DNA of 64,000 bases. Origin: Boswellia sacra. Lineage: Eukaryota > Streptophyta > Magnoliopsida > Sapindales > Burseraceae. Of this stretch, positions 1 through 9,456 are shown in pieces. Position 1 is the first letter of the stretch, and each line of letters opens with the position of its first letter. A program made the position numbers and the translations under genes. The notes below the pieces were generated by a model. The model made no database searches. It was not told where the DNA came from and saw only the letters and a list, made by a program, of their open reading frames with translations. The DNA is taken from the NCBI GenBank assembly GCA_013180625.2, contig SNVD02010020.1, positions 124,001 to 188,000 of the forward strand, read 5' to 3'.

Positions 1-149
1 CCGTCCGAGGCGAGTCCGAGTTTGGGTCTTACGCCAAGCCCCGTGTGACTTGCCTCGTCCTGCACAATATAAGGGTATTAGTGAAAAATTTTAAAAGATT
101 AAGACTTAAAATTATAAAGATGATTTTGATAATTTTGAATATGTATAGT

Positions 150-1230
150 GAAAATTGAAAAAATGGACACAATTAGAGACCCTCATTGAAATTTGGACAC
201 ATCCTGAAAAATTTTCATACCATAGACACTTTCTTAACAAAAAGACTCAATTAACCTTATGTATTCAATTTTTTCCCAAAGCCTTATTTCCCCTTGTTTC
301 TCTCTTCAGTAAAAAATTATCGAAACTCATCGACGCCGCTTGAAACGCAAACCAACACGAGCATGAACTGAGGATAGAAGCATCAAGCAAGACGACGTAG
401 AGAGAAGCATCCATCGACACTGAGGGTCCCTAATTGTGATTTATTTGGTTATTATTCGCTAGATTTGATTTACTTTTTAGGGAATTTGAATTAGGCATTT
501 GAGTTTCCGTCGGATTCGTGAACTTATTTAGGGATAAATCCAGTGTTATAATGTGATTTTTGTGGTTTGATGCGTGTGAAAACCGACGAAATCAGTCGTT
601 TCGTCGTGACGTAGACGACACTCGACACTCGACACCTACGTGTCTAGTTGTGTCGAGTCGTGTCGAGTTGTGAATCTGACACTCGATATCAGTTATTTTC
701 GAAGACATCGAGTGTCGGATGTGAATGTCGAGTGTCGAGTGGTGTGGTGTTGAGTGGTGTAGAGTCGAGTGTCAGATAATTGTCGAGTGGTGGTGTAGTG
801 TCGAGTGTCGAATAATTATCGAGTGGTGTAGTGTCGACACTCGACACCACACAACTCGACACTCGATAATTATCTATTATTCGAAGTAAGTTATTCAATC
901 CGACACTCGACACTACACCACTCGACAATTATCCGACACTTGACACTACACCACCGCTAGTCACTACACCACCACTCGATAATTATCCAACACTCGCCTC
1001 TACACCACTTGATACTATGCCACTCGACATTCGACACTCTGCATTCACATCCGACACTTGATGTCTTCAAAAATAAAAATAAAAAAAAGATTAAGATGTT
1101 GTATCCGAAGTTGTTTGGAGAGAGAGAAAGTGATGAAAAATGGAAGGGAAAGTTCACTAGTTTATTTGCTATTACAGAGATGTCAACGAAGAGTTTTCAG
1201 AGATGAAGAAAGATAGTAGAGATAGGAGTT
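150..1230 (-). mobile_element. Truncated MULE-like non-autonomous element with internal minisatellite
   Basis: Positions about 150-560 match, in reverse orientation, the right-hand part of the complete element at 40764-41901. The shared parts are the terminal repeat beginning GAAAATTGAAAAAAT, the stretch with ATAGACACTTTCTT, and unique sequence around 480-560 (GAATTTGAATTAGGCATTTG, TGTTATAATGTGATTT). A TCGACAC minisatellite follows, as in the complete copy. No opposite terminal inverted repeat is visible before the LTR retrotransposon at 1429, so the far end has been lost or has diverged and the right boundary given here is only approximate. No transposase is encoded. Confidence 0.6.
612..1060. 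repeat. TCGACAC/TCGAGTG minisatellite
   Basis: An irregular array of ACTCGACAC and its complement GTGTCGAGT with CACCACTCGA spacers. The strand sense flips within the array: GTGTCGAGT dominates at about 650-840 and ACTCGACAC at about 830-1045, so single-stranded DNA or RNA from it could fold on itself. The short ORFs read through it are by-products of a stop-poor repeat and are not genes. Confidence 0.85.
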
Positions 1231-1423
1231 CTTGATTTTTTTAATAAACGTTTTTATTTTAATATGTATTTTATCATATGTAATTATATTTTAAGAGGAG
1301 AGAGAAAATGCATATAAAATTTTTTATTATTTTTAATTAAAACATTTTCATATATTAATTGAAATTATATTGTTATCCTTGCTTTTGTAGGGTAAAATAG
1401 TAATTACACTTAAATTGTCTAAC

Positions 1424-1428
1424 GGTAG
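1424..1428. repeat. Target-site duplication GGTAG (left)
   Basis: Identical to 9438-9442 on the other side of the LTR element. Five bases is the usual duplication length for gypsy and copia integrases. Confidence 0.9.
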
Positions 1429-2791
1429 TGATGAACACTTAAATATGTATGTTTAATAAGAGCTTAGTTCATCATATTGCATTAATAGTGTCATTAAATT
1501 CCTCAACTTAAGCATATTTGTAGTCTTTGCATCTTTAGAATTAACTTCCTCTTAATTTTGGTTTTGTTACAGGTTCGGTAAAATGGGCATACCTCTCTAT
1601 TTATAAATTAGAATGGTGCAATTCTTAATGTTTTGGAAAGCTGATTCAATTGTCTACAAGATTGCATTTCACAAGCATCATCAAATTCGGGCTCTTAGTG
1701 GACCAAAATTGGGCTGGAAGTGAACCCATTTATAGTCTCGGCTCAGTCTGACCAGGCCTCAGTATTTGGACCATATCTCTCAAAATACGTATCCAAATTG
1801 TACAAATCAATATGTTCTAGAAAGCTGAGAGAAATATCTACAATTTCATGAAGACATGTGATTAAAATTCTCAATATTTTAATGTCAAAATTGATGGTCA
1901 AAGTCAGTGCCTAATGATCCCAATTGTCAAAGATATTTACAACTAATATTTGACAATTATGCCCTTGTAATTTGACAAGTTTGCCTCTGGATGTATCTAT
2001 AAATAGAGGTGTGAGGGTGAAACCCTTGATATGAGAATAAGGATTCTCTAACCCTTAATATGTGCTTAATAATCTTAATCTTATAATGTTTATTCAATAT
2101 GATTTATATTTAATTTCTTAATCAATCTTGACACCACTCGTAAGGTGGAGGTCTTGATCCATTGTAGACAATCATTGGCACATCAAATGCTTGGATCCTT
2201 CCTAGACGTCGTATGGTTCTTCCTTACCGACACAAGTCTAGTTAGGAACCTTGATTTGTTGTAGACATATGGTGATTGGCACATTGGATGCTTGAACCCA
2301 TTTACAAGAAGTGGTATAAATATTGGTAATGAAACAAATATAATTCATATAACTAAAATGGGTTAATTATCCTTATTTGAAATATCAAGGGCGGATCCCC
2401 TAACCTTAGCCTTCATTGTTATTGTGTTAATTCCTCTTGTATTTTAATTATTCTATTGTTTATGAACTTTTTATTTTATTTACTATGGTAGGTTCTACCA
2501 CCTTATGAAATTGTTCTTTAATTTACTATGGTTGGTTATACCACCTATTTCCATGGATGGTTTTACCTCCTCTTGCTTTTTGTTTTATATTTGAATGGTC
2601 GGTAATACCGCCTACCATCTTACATATTTATTAATATTATCTTGTCATTTCTTTGAATTATTCATATCATATTTGCTTATCTTATAATTTGTAACGCTAA
2701 ATCCCCTTCCTCGTGGATCGACCCGGTCTCACCGGGTTTTATTACTTCGACACTCCTATACTTGGGAGACAATCCTTTTTCGGATGTGTCA
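1429..2791 (+). repeat. 5' LTR of the LOG-carrying retrotransposon
   Basis: 1363 bp, starting TGATGAACAC and ending GTGTCA. Against the 3' LTR it lacks about 165 bp directly downstream of the TATA box; the junction lies at a GGTG shared by both ends of the missing segment. The two LTRs are identical when an element inserts, so this deletion arose afterwards. Confidence 0.9.
1997..2005 (+). promoter_or_regulatory. TATA box of the 5' LTR
   Basis: CTATAAATA, also present at 8477-8485 in the 3' LTR. It is the likely core promoter of the element. In this LTR the sequence immediately downstream, where transcription would start, has been deleted. Confidence 0.6.
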
Positions 2792-2797
2792 AGTTTT

Positions 2798-2815
2798 TGG
2801 CGCCGTTGCTGGGGA
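2798..2815 (+). other. Primer-binding site (tRNA-Asp type)
   Basis: TGGCGCCGTTGCTGGGGA, six bases after the 5' LTR. It is complementary, apart from one T for C change, to the 3' end of plant tRNA-Asp, which Athila-type gypsy elements use as a primer. Confidence 0.8.
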
Positions 2816-2927
2816 AGGTAAAAATTGGCGTGCAAAATTGTAAGTATTCTCTTTTCTCATCTTAGATCTAAATTTTTTATTTTTTTGTGTGTTCATCTTT
2901 TCCTCTCTTTTCTTCTCTCTTTCTTGC

Positions 2928-5043
2928 ATGAAAATTTGGTCACGAACATCTAGTGGTAGACTTGTTAGAAAAACATCATCTTCCTTAGAAAACATGGCCG
3001 ACAATCATGAGGAAATATTCACGGATGAAGGGGACAACCGTTCGCAACAAAATGATCAAAACCAACGAAGAACCCTCAAAGACTACATGAATCCGGTAAG
3101 GACTAGTGCACCATCTTGTGTAGTTTCTCCTCCAGATTCAATCCATTTCAATTTCAAACCAAGTTTTCACTTGAAACTCTTTGAAGAGGTATGTAGCTCC
3201 TACACTGACCCAAATTGTAGCATAAACACCATTAGATTAAAGCTTTTTCCTTTTTCTTTAAAAGATAAAGCTAGAACATGGCTACAAAATTTGAGGTCGA
3301 ATTCCATGAGTTCATGGGATGAGATGAAACAACAATTTTTGAAAAAAAAATTTTCCTACCCGTAGAACAAATTCTCTTAAAAGACAAATTTCTGATTTCT
3401 CTAAAAAACAAGGGGAAACCCTTTACCAATGTTGGGATAGGTATAAGGAACTACTTAATACCTATCCTCACCATGGGTTTGAAACTTGGAGAATAGTTGC
3501 ACACTTCTATGAAGGGTTAACACCTCAAGATAGGCAACTAGTGGAATTAATGTGTAATAGAGAATTTAAAGAAAAAGACCCTGAGGAAGCACTTGACTTC
3601 CTAGATTCCTTGGCAGAAAAGGCACAAAATTGGGACACTGCTGGCAACTATGAGGTACCAGGCAAGTCCCCAACCTCGACATCCAATAGAGGCATTTACA
3701 ATCTTAGGGAAGACCATGACCTTCAAGCCAAATTTGCATCCCTAGCTAGAAAAGTCGAGGCTTTAGAGATGAAAAAAAGTGGTCTATTAAAGTCTATTCA
3801 AGAAAATGTCTGTAATATTTGTGATGACAATGACCATTCTACTGATGATTGCCCAACTTTGCCTGCCTTTAGGGAATGTCTCCATGACCAAACCAATGTG
3901 TTAAACACTTTCCAAAGGTCAAATCCTAATTCTTACTCACAAAATTTTGGATGGAAAAATCACTTGAATTTTGATCGGAGGAAGGATAATCATGCATAAT
4001 CTTACCAACCTCCCTTTCAATCATATCAAAATTTTCAAAAATCTTATGATCATGCATCTTATGAGGATCTTGAAGAAACATTAAATTCATTCATTGCAAA
4101 GCAAGAGGCTTTTAATAGTCAAACTGCTCAAACTATGGCAAACTTGAACGATACTCTTGAAAAGCTTGCATTTGCACTTAGTCCTCATGAGAAAGGTGAG
4201 TTTCCATCTCAACTAGAGCCAAACTCCATCAATCCACATGTGAGTAATCCAAGGGGCCAACATCTAGACGAAGATTCGGTAAGTACTCTTCATGATGGTA
4301 AGGTTTATAAAGAACATATTCTTAACCCTTATGAGAAAGATGATGAATCAATCTCAAGGGATAAGGAAGAGGTTAATAAACCTACACCTAACAAGGAAGA
4401 TATCGAATCCTCACTTATGCCCTCATGTCATCATGCAAAGGAACACAACCAAAATTTTGACAATAATGAATTTTTCAAGCATGATGAATGTGAGGAAGCT
4501 AATAAGATTAACGTGGAAGACTATATCCAAAATGAGAATTTGTCAAGTCCTTCAGTAATTGGGTTAACTAGTTCATTTGAAGCAAATATGCAACTAATGC
4601 CCATTGCTTCTAAAGAATTTTCATTGCTTGATTTTGTATAGGAGAAAGAGATTAAGAGTTGGGAGCCATATTTTGAACAAAGGCAGGAAGAAACATCCAC
4701 ACTCAAGAATGCATGCCTCAAGGACAAACAAACTCAATCAGTGGTGATCTCTTCCATTCTCACAAATAAAGGAAAAAGAGAGGTACCACCTCAATGGCAT
4801 ATTTTTTACCGTGGTAAATTACTTTCGAAGAGATTTCTCTTTTGGCCTTTTTTCACGACTAACCAAATTTTATCCGTTTGTGCCATATTTTCATTTTTAT
4901 TCTTGATTTTTGCTATCATTTCTAGTTTGATCTTATTTTATTTTATGTGCTTTTATTTTATTTGTGTGTTTGCATTTTGTTTTCCGGTCAAGTGGCGGAT
5001 ACGGTACTCCATGATTCTTAAAGTCGGTTTTTCAGTTCCCTAA
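2928..5043 (+). pseudogene. Broken gag of the LOG-carrying retrotransposon
   Basis: The reading starts at ATG 2928 with a nucleocapsid/capsid-like protein of plant gypsy type; the segment with LKLFPFSLKDKA and RTWLQNL is the characteristic retrotransposon gag core. At about 3345-3365 a run of nine A residues shifts the frame: the first part ends at TAG 3363 and the capsid core continues one frame over from about 3350 through DRYKELLNTYP and EGLTPQDRQLV. A degenerate Cys/His cluster (CNICDDNDHSTDDC) lies near 3810. In-frame stops occur at 3997-3999 (TAA) and 4639-4641 (TAG). The last segment, to 5043, ends in a strongly hydrophobic stretch (about 4830-4980) that may be fortuitous. The protein would not be made whole from this copy. 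No pol follows. Confidence 0.8.
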
Positions 5044-5094
5044 AAACTGTTGCTCACCTTGCATTCATTTTCTTTTCTTTTCTCGCATTTTCAC

Positions 5095-5643
5095 ATGGAC
5101 ACCATTCTTTCAAATCTGCACAAACATTTTCCCTCTCTTTCTCCAAATGATTTGCTTAAAATTTACAAAGCTCGCGCAGAAAGAGTAAGGATGTTGATGC
5201 ATAAGGGTATGCCCGTTGAAGTAAGATGGTTAATTGAAGCCAAGGTTTGATTTTCTTATGAATTTTTAGATAATCTTGTTTCTCACATGCCAGGTATGGG
5301 AAAAAGCTCTTACGCCAAAAAACGAAGAGCGAAAAGGTTACAAGTTTGTCCCAAATGTGCAAGATGGACTTGTAACCAGCGTTGCCGCTCCTTGGGATAT
5401 TTGTCTAATAATCGGGAGGATAAACTACAGTTCATCAAGAATGGACTGAGTAAGGAGTCTTTGGATGATATCCGAGTGACTCTTGAGACGCATTCTTGTG
5501 GACTTGTGCAACGTGAAATTTTTCAATTGTGGACACAATTCCGAGATGAGCAGGAACGCTATAGTCTTGGGAATCTGACTCAAAACGACCCTGTTTGCCA
5601 GTTTATAAGAAAACTGGATGGGAAGCATATCCCCAATTCATAG
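5095..5643 (+). pseudogene. Cysteine-rich, basic ORF resembling carlavirus nucleic-acid-binding proteins (one internal stop)
   Basis: A single reading frame runs from ATG 5095 to TAG 5643 and is broken only by TGA at 5248-5250. The part before the stop is 51 codons; the part after it can start at ATG 5287 and gives 118 residues. That part begins with a Gly/Ser-Tyr-Ala stretch and a basic patch (KKRRAKR, residues 11-17), followed by four cysteines at 21, 24, 29 and 33 (C-x2-C-x4-C-x3-C). The order PVEVR in the N-terminal helix, then G-K-S-x-Y-A, arginine/lysine patch, Cys cluster and an F-I-x-x-G stretch is the arrangement of the small cysteine-rich nucleic-acid-binding protein (Pfam Carla_C4) of carlaviruses. 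In those viruses it binds RNA/DNA and can suppress silencing. The Cys spacing is tighter than in typical carlaviruses, so this is a distant similarity judged by eye. The role here is unknown. It lies between gag and LOG on the same strand. Confidence 0.5.
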
Positions 5644-5903
5644 AAGGTGTTTAAGCCGTTTCTGGACGTAAAACCAGAGGAAGATGTGAGCCACAGTCAC
5701 AACTACCTGTACATATGCATGCGTGCCATCATTTTTGAATTTTAATACCTCATTGCTGTCATTTTTGAAGTTGTATCTTTTGTTTGACTTATGGTGTCTT
5801 ATTTCATCATCTTTTTTTGAATTTCTATGCATTATTGTCATATTTTTCAAAAAGCAACCGAGCTACCTATTTAGATGTCATCATTAGCATACCTTTTTGC
5901 ACT

Positions 5904-5912
5904 CTATAAATA
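5904..5912 (+). promoter_or_regulatory. Candidate TATA box of the LOG gene
   Basis: CTATAAATA, 50 bases upstream of the LOG start codon, followed by a CT-rich stretch and an A/G-rich leader. This suggests the LOG gene may have its own core promoter inside the element instead of depending on the LTR alone. Confidence 0.5.
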
Positions 5913-5961
5913 CCACATCTCTTGTTCTCTTCTTCACACATAGTTAGAGAGTTGCATAGAC

Positions 5962-6612
5962 ATGGAGGGAACTTCACAACGTCGAATCCAAAGGATATGT
6001 GTATTATGCGGATCTCGACCGGGTAAAAGTGAGGAGTTTGTAGAAGTAGCAAACTGTCTTGGTAGGCTACTGACTGAAAGAAAGATTCATATGGTTTATG
6101 GGGGAGGTAGCCTCGGGTTAATGGGTTGCGTATCAACAGCTGCACATGTAGGAGGTACTCAAGTTTTAGGAGTTATTCCTAAAGCTTTGGCTGTAGAAAG
6201 TATTGTTGGAAAAACGGTTGGGAAGGAGTTACAGGTCTCATCTATGCATGAACGCATGACACATATGCTTATCAATTCAGATGCCTTTATTGCTTTACCA
6301 GGTGGCTTTGGGACTTTTGAAGAAATTTTTCAAATTGCCTCTTGGGTCCAATTGAATCTCCATCAAAAACCCTTAGGTTTATTGAATGTTAAAAATTTCT
6401 TTGATCCTTTGATAAGTTTTGTTGATGCAGCTGTGGAACAAAATTTTATCTCTCATTCGGCGAGAAATATCCTTATTTCTGCTACTACTGCTAGTGAACT
6501 ACTTGACAAGTTACAAGCATTCGAGTATGAACCTGACCCAGCCATAACTCAAATTGATTGGTCAGGGGAACAAAACAAAAAGCACAGATTGGATCTGAAT
6601 CTCCGTTTGTAA
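5962..6612 (+). CDS. LOG-like: Cytokinin riboside 5'-monophosphate phosphoribohydrolase (LOG family), retrotransposon-borne
   Basis: Intact 216-residue ORF. LOG enzymes release active free-base cytokinin from its riboside monophosphate in one step in the cytosol. Family marks: a Rossmann-like start (RICVLCGSRPG, residues 11-21), GGGSLGLMG at 47-55, MHER with the conserved arginine at 98, and PGGFGTFEE at 113-121 (family motif PGGxGTxxE) with the conserved glutamate. Length equals that of plant LOG1-LOG8 (about 210-220), but those genes have several introns and this one has none, as expected for a retro-transduced copy. The sequence is clearly diverged from Arabidopsis LOG1 and LOG8 as I remember them; for example the Arg-Lys after MHE is Arg-Met. 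The C-terminus ends LDLNLRL, an LxLxL (EAR-like) motif I do not know from ordinary LOGs. All catalytic residues are kept, so the protein is plausibly active. It lies inside an LTR retrotransposon, where pol would be. Confidence 0.9.
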   Translation: MEGTSQRRIQRICVLCGSRPGKSEEFVEVANCLGRLLTERKIHMVYGGGSLGLMGCVSTAAHVGGTQVLGVIPKALAVESIVGKTVGKELQVSSMHERMTHMLINSDAFIALPGGFGTFEEIFQIASWVQLNLHQKPLGLLNVKNFFDPLISFVDAAVEQNFISHSARNILISATTASELLDKLQAFEYEPDPAITQIDWSGEQNKKHRLDLNLRL

Positions 6613-6753
6613 TTCTTCTTTGTCTTTTATTTTATTTTTAGCATTTTATTTTATGAGTCTTTCAGGTCATCTCTCTTGAATAACAGAAGCTTCAGGTAAT
6701 GTCTCCTATACTTTATCTCTCTACATTTAAACATTGAGGACAATGTTTCATTT

Positions 6754-6768
6754 GGTTGGGGGGGAAGG
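6754..6768 (+). other. G-rich polypurine tract
   Basis: GGTTGGGGGGGAAGG, preceded by a short inverted repeat (ACATTGAGGACAATGT at 6730-6745). Athila-like elements carry this kind of sequence after their coding part. It is over 1.1 kb from the 3' LTR, so it may be an internal tract and not the one that primes plus-strand synthesis. Confidence 0.5.
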
Positions 6769-7289
6769 ATAGTAGACATAAGTATGTTTGAATTTTCTTT
6801 TTCTTGAAAAAAAAAAGCGAGTTAGTAATTAGATTCAGAGTGCGGCGTAAGGAGTTCAAATCCTCTTGAGACGCATTCTGGATCAGGAATGGCAGAGTAG
6901 GGAGGGCCAGTTTGAACCCTTGAAACCCATTCTAACCAATTTGTCATTTTATTTTGATCTTGTGAACTCATTTTAGCTAACCTGATATTATTTAGTCTTG
7001 ATTTTTGAATTTTATTACAAGGAGATCTTATTCATTTCACTTTGAATTATTCAAATCTATTTAAAAATTGTGTGCTTATATACTCATTAAGCAAGTATTC
7101 ATGAACCTTTCTTCACACACACACACATACCTTGATGCATGATTGTGGATGGCAAAATGAAATGTTGTAATATTGAGTTCTTTTGTTTTGTTTAGGATAA
7201 CAACACAAAGGAAGGGGAAAGTTAAAAAAAAAAAAAAGGAAAGTGAAAAAAAAGAAGAGAGCAATTGTGGATAAGTTTGGTCTCGTAGC

Positions 7290-7560
7290 CTCCTTAATTC
7301 GAGCAATTAAACCCGAGAGGTGCCTCAACACCTAATACCCTAAGACCAACTGGTTTGGGAGCTATTGGCCCAAAGCTCGCTACATGGATTAAGGAGAAAG
7401 CTCAATGGGATTGAACATTGCACTATCCACAAGTTTCTAAGCAAAAATAAAGCATCGGCAACCCGAGTCGTTAAGCTCGAAGGGGTGTTAAGACACCTAA
7501 TGCCCTAAGGCCAACTGGTCTGGGAGTCATTAGCCTAAGGCTCGCTACATGAGTTAAAGA
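7290..7560 (+). repeat. Imperfect direct repeats in the 3' untranslated part of the retrotransposon
   Basis: Two copies, about 7296-7395 and 7460-7556, of a roughly 95-bp unit containing ACACCTAAT(A/G)CCCTAAG, CCAACTGGT and GCTCGCTACATG. Non-coding. A short (AT)n run lies at about 7591-7611. The rest of 6769-7908 is non-coding element sequence. Confidence 0.8.
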
Positions 7561-7908
7561 TGCATTCCTTAAAAAGAAAAAAGGAGAAAAATATATATAT
7601 ATATATATATAAAATGAATAAATGCCCCTTACCTAAGGTTGTTAGCCTTAACAAATATTAGAACCGATATGGCTTCTTTCTAATAAGTCCCATAATCATG
7701 TGTCGACTGAGCACAAAAAGAAGGTTTATTGATATCTTGATTGAAGGGTACATGAGTCATTTAAAAAAAAATCGGTTCAGAGCTTGTTTATTTGGATAAA
7801 ATCAAGGAGAGTGCAATAATGACCACCTTGGATGTAAAATTCTATAAATCACTTCTAAATAATAACGCTTTAATTGCTAGGGACTAGCAATAAGCTAGTT
7901 AGCGGGTG

Positions 7909-9437
7909 TGATGAACACTTAAATATGTATGTTTAATACGAGCTTAGTTCATCATATTGCATTAATAGTGTCATTAAATTCCTCAACTTAAGCATATTTG
8001 TAGTCTTTGCATCTTTGGAATTAACTTCCTCTTAATTTTGGTTTTGTTACAGGTTCGTAAAACGGGTATAACTCTCTATTTATAGATTAGAATGGTGCAA
8101 TTCTTAATGTTTTGGAAAGCTGATTCAATTGTCTACAAGATTGCATTTCACAAGCATCATCAAATTCGGGCTCTTAGTGGACCAAAATTGGGCTTGAAGT
8201 GAACCTATCTACAATCTCGGCCCAGTCTGACCAGGCCTCAGTATTTGGACCATATCTCTCAAAATACGTATCCAAATTGTGCAAATCAATATGTTCTAGA
8301 AAGCTGAGAGAAATATCTACAACTTTCATGAAGACATATGATTAAAATTCTCAATATTTTAATGTCAAAATTGATGGTCAAAGTCGGTGCCTAATGATCT
8401 CAATTGTCAAAGATATTTACAACTAATATTTGACAATTATGCCCTTGTAATTTGACAAGTTTTCCCCTGGATGTATCTATAAATAGAGGTGCCTTTTGAC
8501 CCATTAGGGCGTCTTGGCCTTGGCTGGAACATTTTGGCTTTGGCTAGGATCTTGTATTGTGTTTTGTGTGTTTATGTTATTAATGAATTTCATTTTTCTT
8601 GCATTTTATTTTCTTTCTATTATAATGTTCTTCTAATTTCTCTTTTGCTAAGGTGAAAGGGTGAAACCCTTGATATGAGAATAAGAATTCTCTAACCCTT
8701 AATATATGCTTAATAATCTTAATCTTATAATGTTTATTCAATATGATTTATATTTAATTTCTTAATCAATCTTGACACCACTCGTAAGGTGGAGGTCTTG
8801 ATCCATTGTAGACAATCATTGGCACATCAAATGCTTTGATCCTTCCTAGACGTCGTATGGTTCTTCCTTACCGACACAAGTCTAGTTAGGAACCTTGATT
8901 TATTGTAGACATATGGTGATTGGCACATTGGATGCTTGAACCCATTTACAAGAAGTGATATAAATATTGGTAATGAAACAAATATAATTCATATAACTAA
9001 AATGGGTTAATTATCCTTATTTGAAATATCAAGGGCGGATCCCCTAACCTTAGCCTTCATTGTTATTGTGTTAATTCCTCTTGTATTTTTAATTATTCTA
9101 TTGTTTATGAACTTTTTATTTTATGTACTATGGTAGGTTCTACCACCTTATGAAATTGTTCTTTAATTTACTATGGTTGGTTATACCACCTATTTCCATG
9201 GATGGTTTTACCTCCTCTTACTTTTTGTTTTATATTTGAATGGTCGGTAATACCGCCTACCATCTTACATATTTATTAATATTATCTTGTCATTTCTTTG
9301 AATTATTCATATCATATTTACTTATCTTATAATTTGTAACGCTAAAATCCCCTTCCTCGTGGATCGACCCCGGACTCACCGGGTTTATTACTTCGACACT
9401 CCTATACTTGGGAGACAATCCTTTTTTGGATGTGTCA
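7909..9437 (+). repeat. 3' LTR of the LOG-carrying retrotransposon
   Basis: 1529 bp, TGATGAACAC to GTGTCA, followed by target duplication GGTAG at 9438-9442. It keeps the segment at about 8492-8660 that is missing from the 5' LTR, so this is the more complete LTR. TATA box at 8477-8485. Confidence 0.92.
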
Positions 9438-9456
9438 GGTAGCGTAGGGGAATTAG

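Larger units (their letters stand above)
1429..9437 (+). mobile_element. Complete LTR retrotransposon carrying gag, a virus-like cysteine-rich ORF and a LOG gene
   Basis: Two long LTRs (1429-2791 and 7909-9437) begin TGATGAACAC and end GGATGTGTCA. They are flanked by a perfect 5-bp target duplication GGTAG at 1424-1428 and 9438-9442. A tRNA-Asp-type primer site follows the 5' LTR and a G-rich tract lies at 6758. The gag resembles plant Ty3/gypsy gag of Athila/Tat-type elements, and the tRNA-Asp primer site fits that group. I find no protease, RT, RNase H or integrase motif in any frame; the pol position is filled by a Cys-rich ORF (5095-5643) and a LOG gene (5962-6612). By eye the LTRs differ at roughly 2-3% of positions, so the insertion is fairly young. 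The element is non-autonomous and presumably moved with enzymes supplied by another element. Confidence 0.92.

Noticed and set aside
1..60. GC-rich edge sequence as the end of a gene or satellite
   Set aside because: Too short to identify; the reading frames give no recognisable protein.
689..1206. Several short ORFs on both strands
   Set aside because: They fall in the TCGACAC minisatellite and are repeat artefacts.
4741..5043. Hydrophobic ORF that could be an env-like membrane protein
   Set aside because: It continues the gag frame after a stop, the hydrophobic run comes from T-rich sequence, and there is no signal peptide or glycoprotein feature.
5962..6612. LOG as an ordinary host gene that merely lies between two solo LTRs
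   Set aside because: A primer site, gag and G-rich tract lie between the LTRs, one GGTAG duplication flanks the whole, and the ORF has no introns.
7076..7331. Overlapping minus-strand ORFs rich in Phe and Leu
   Set aside because: They arise from A-rich tracts in the untranslated part of the retroelement.
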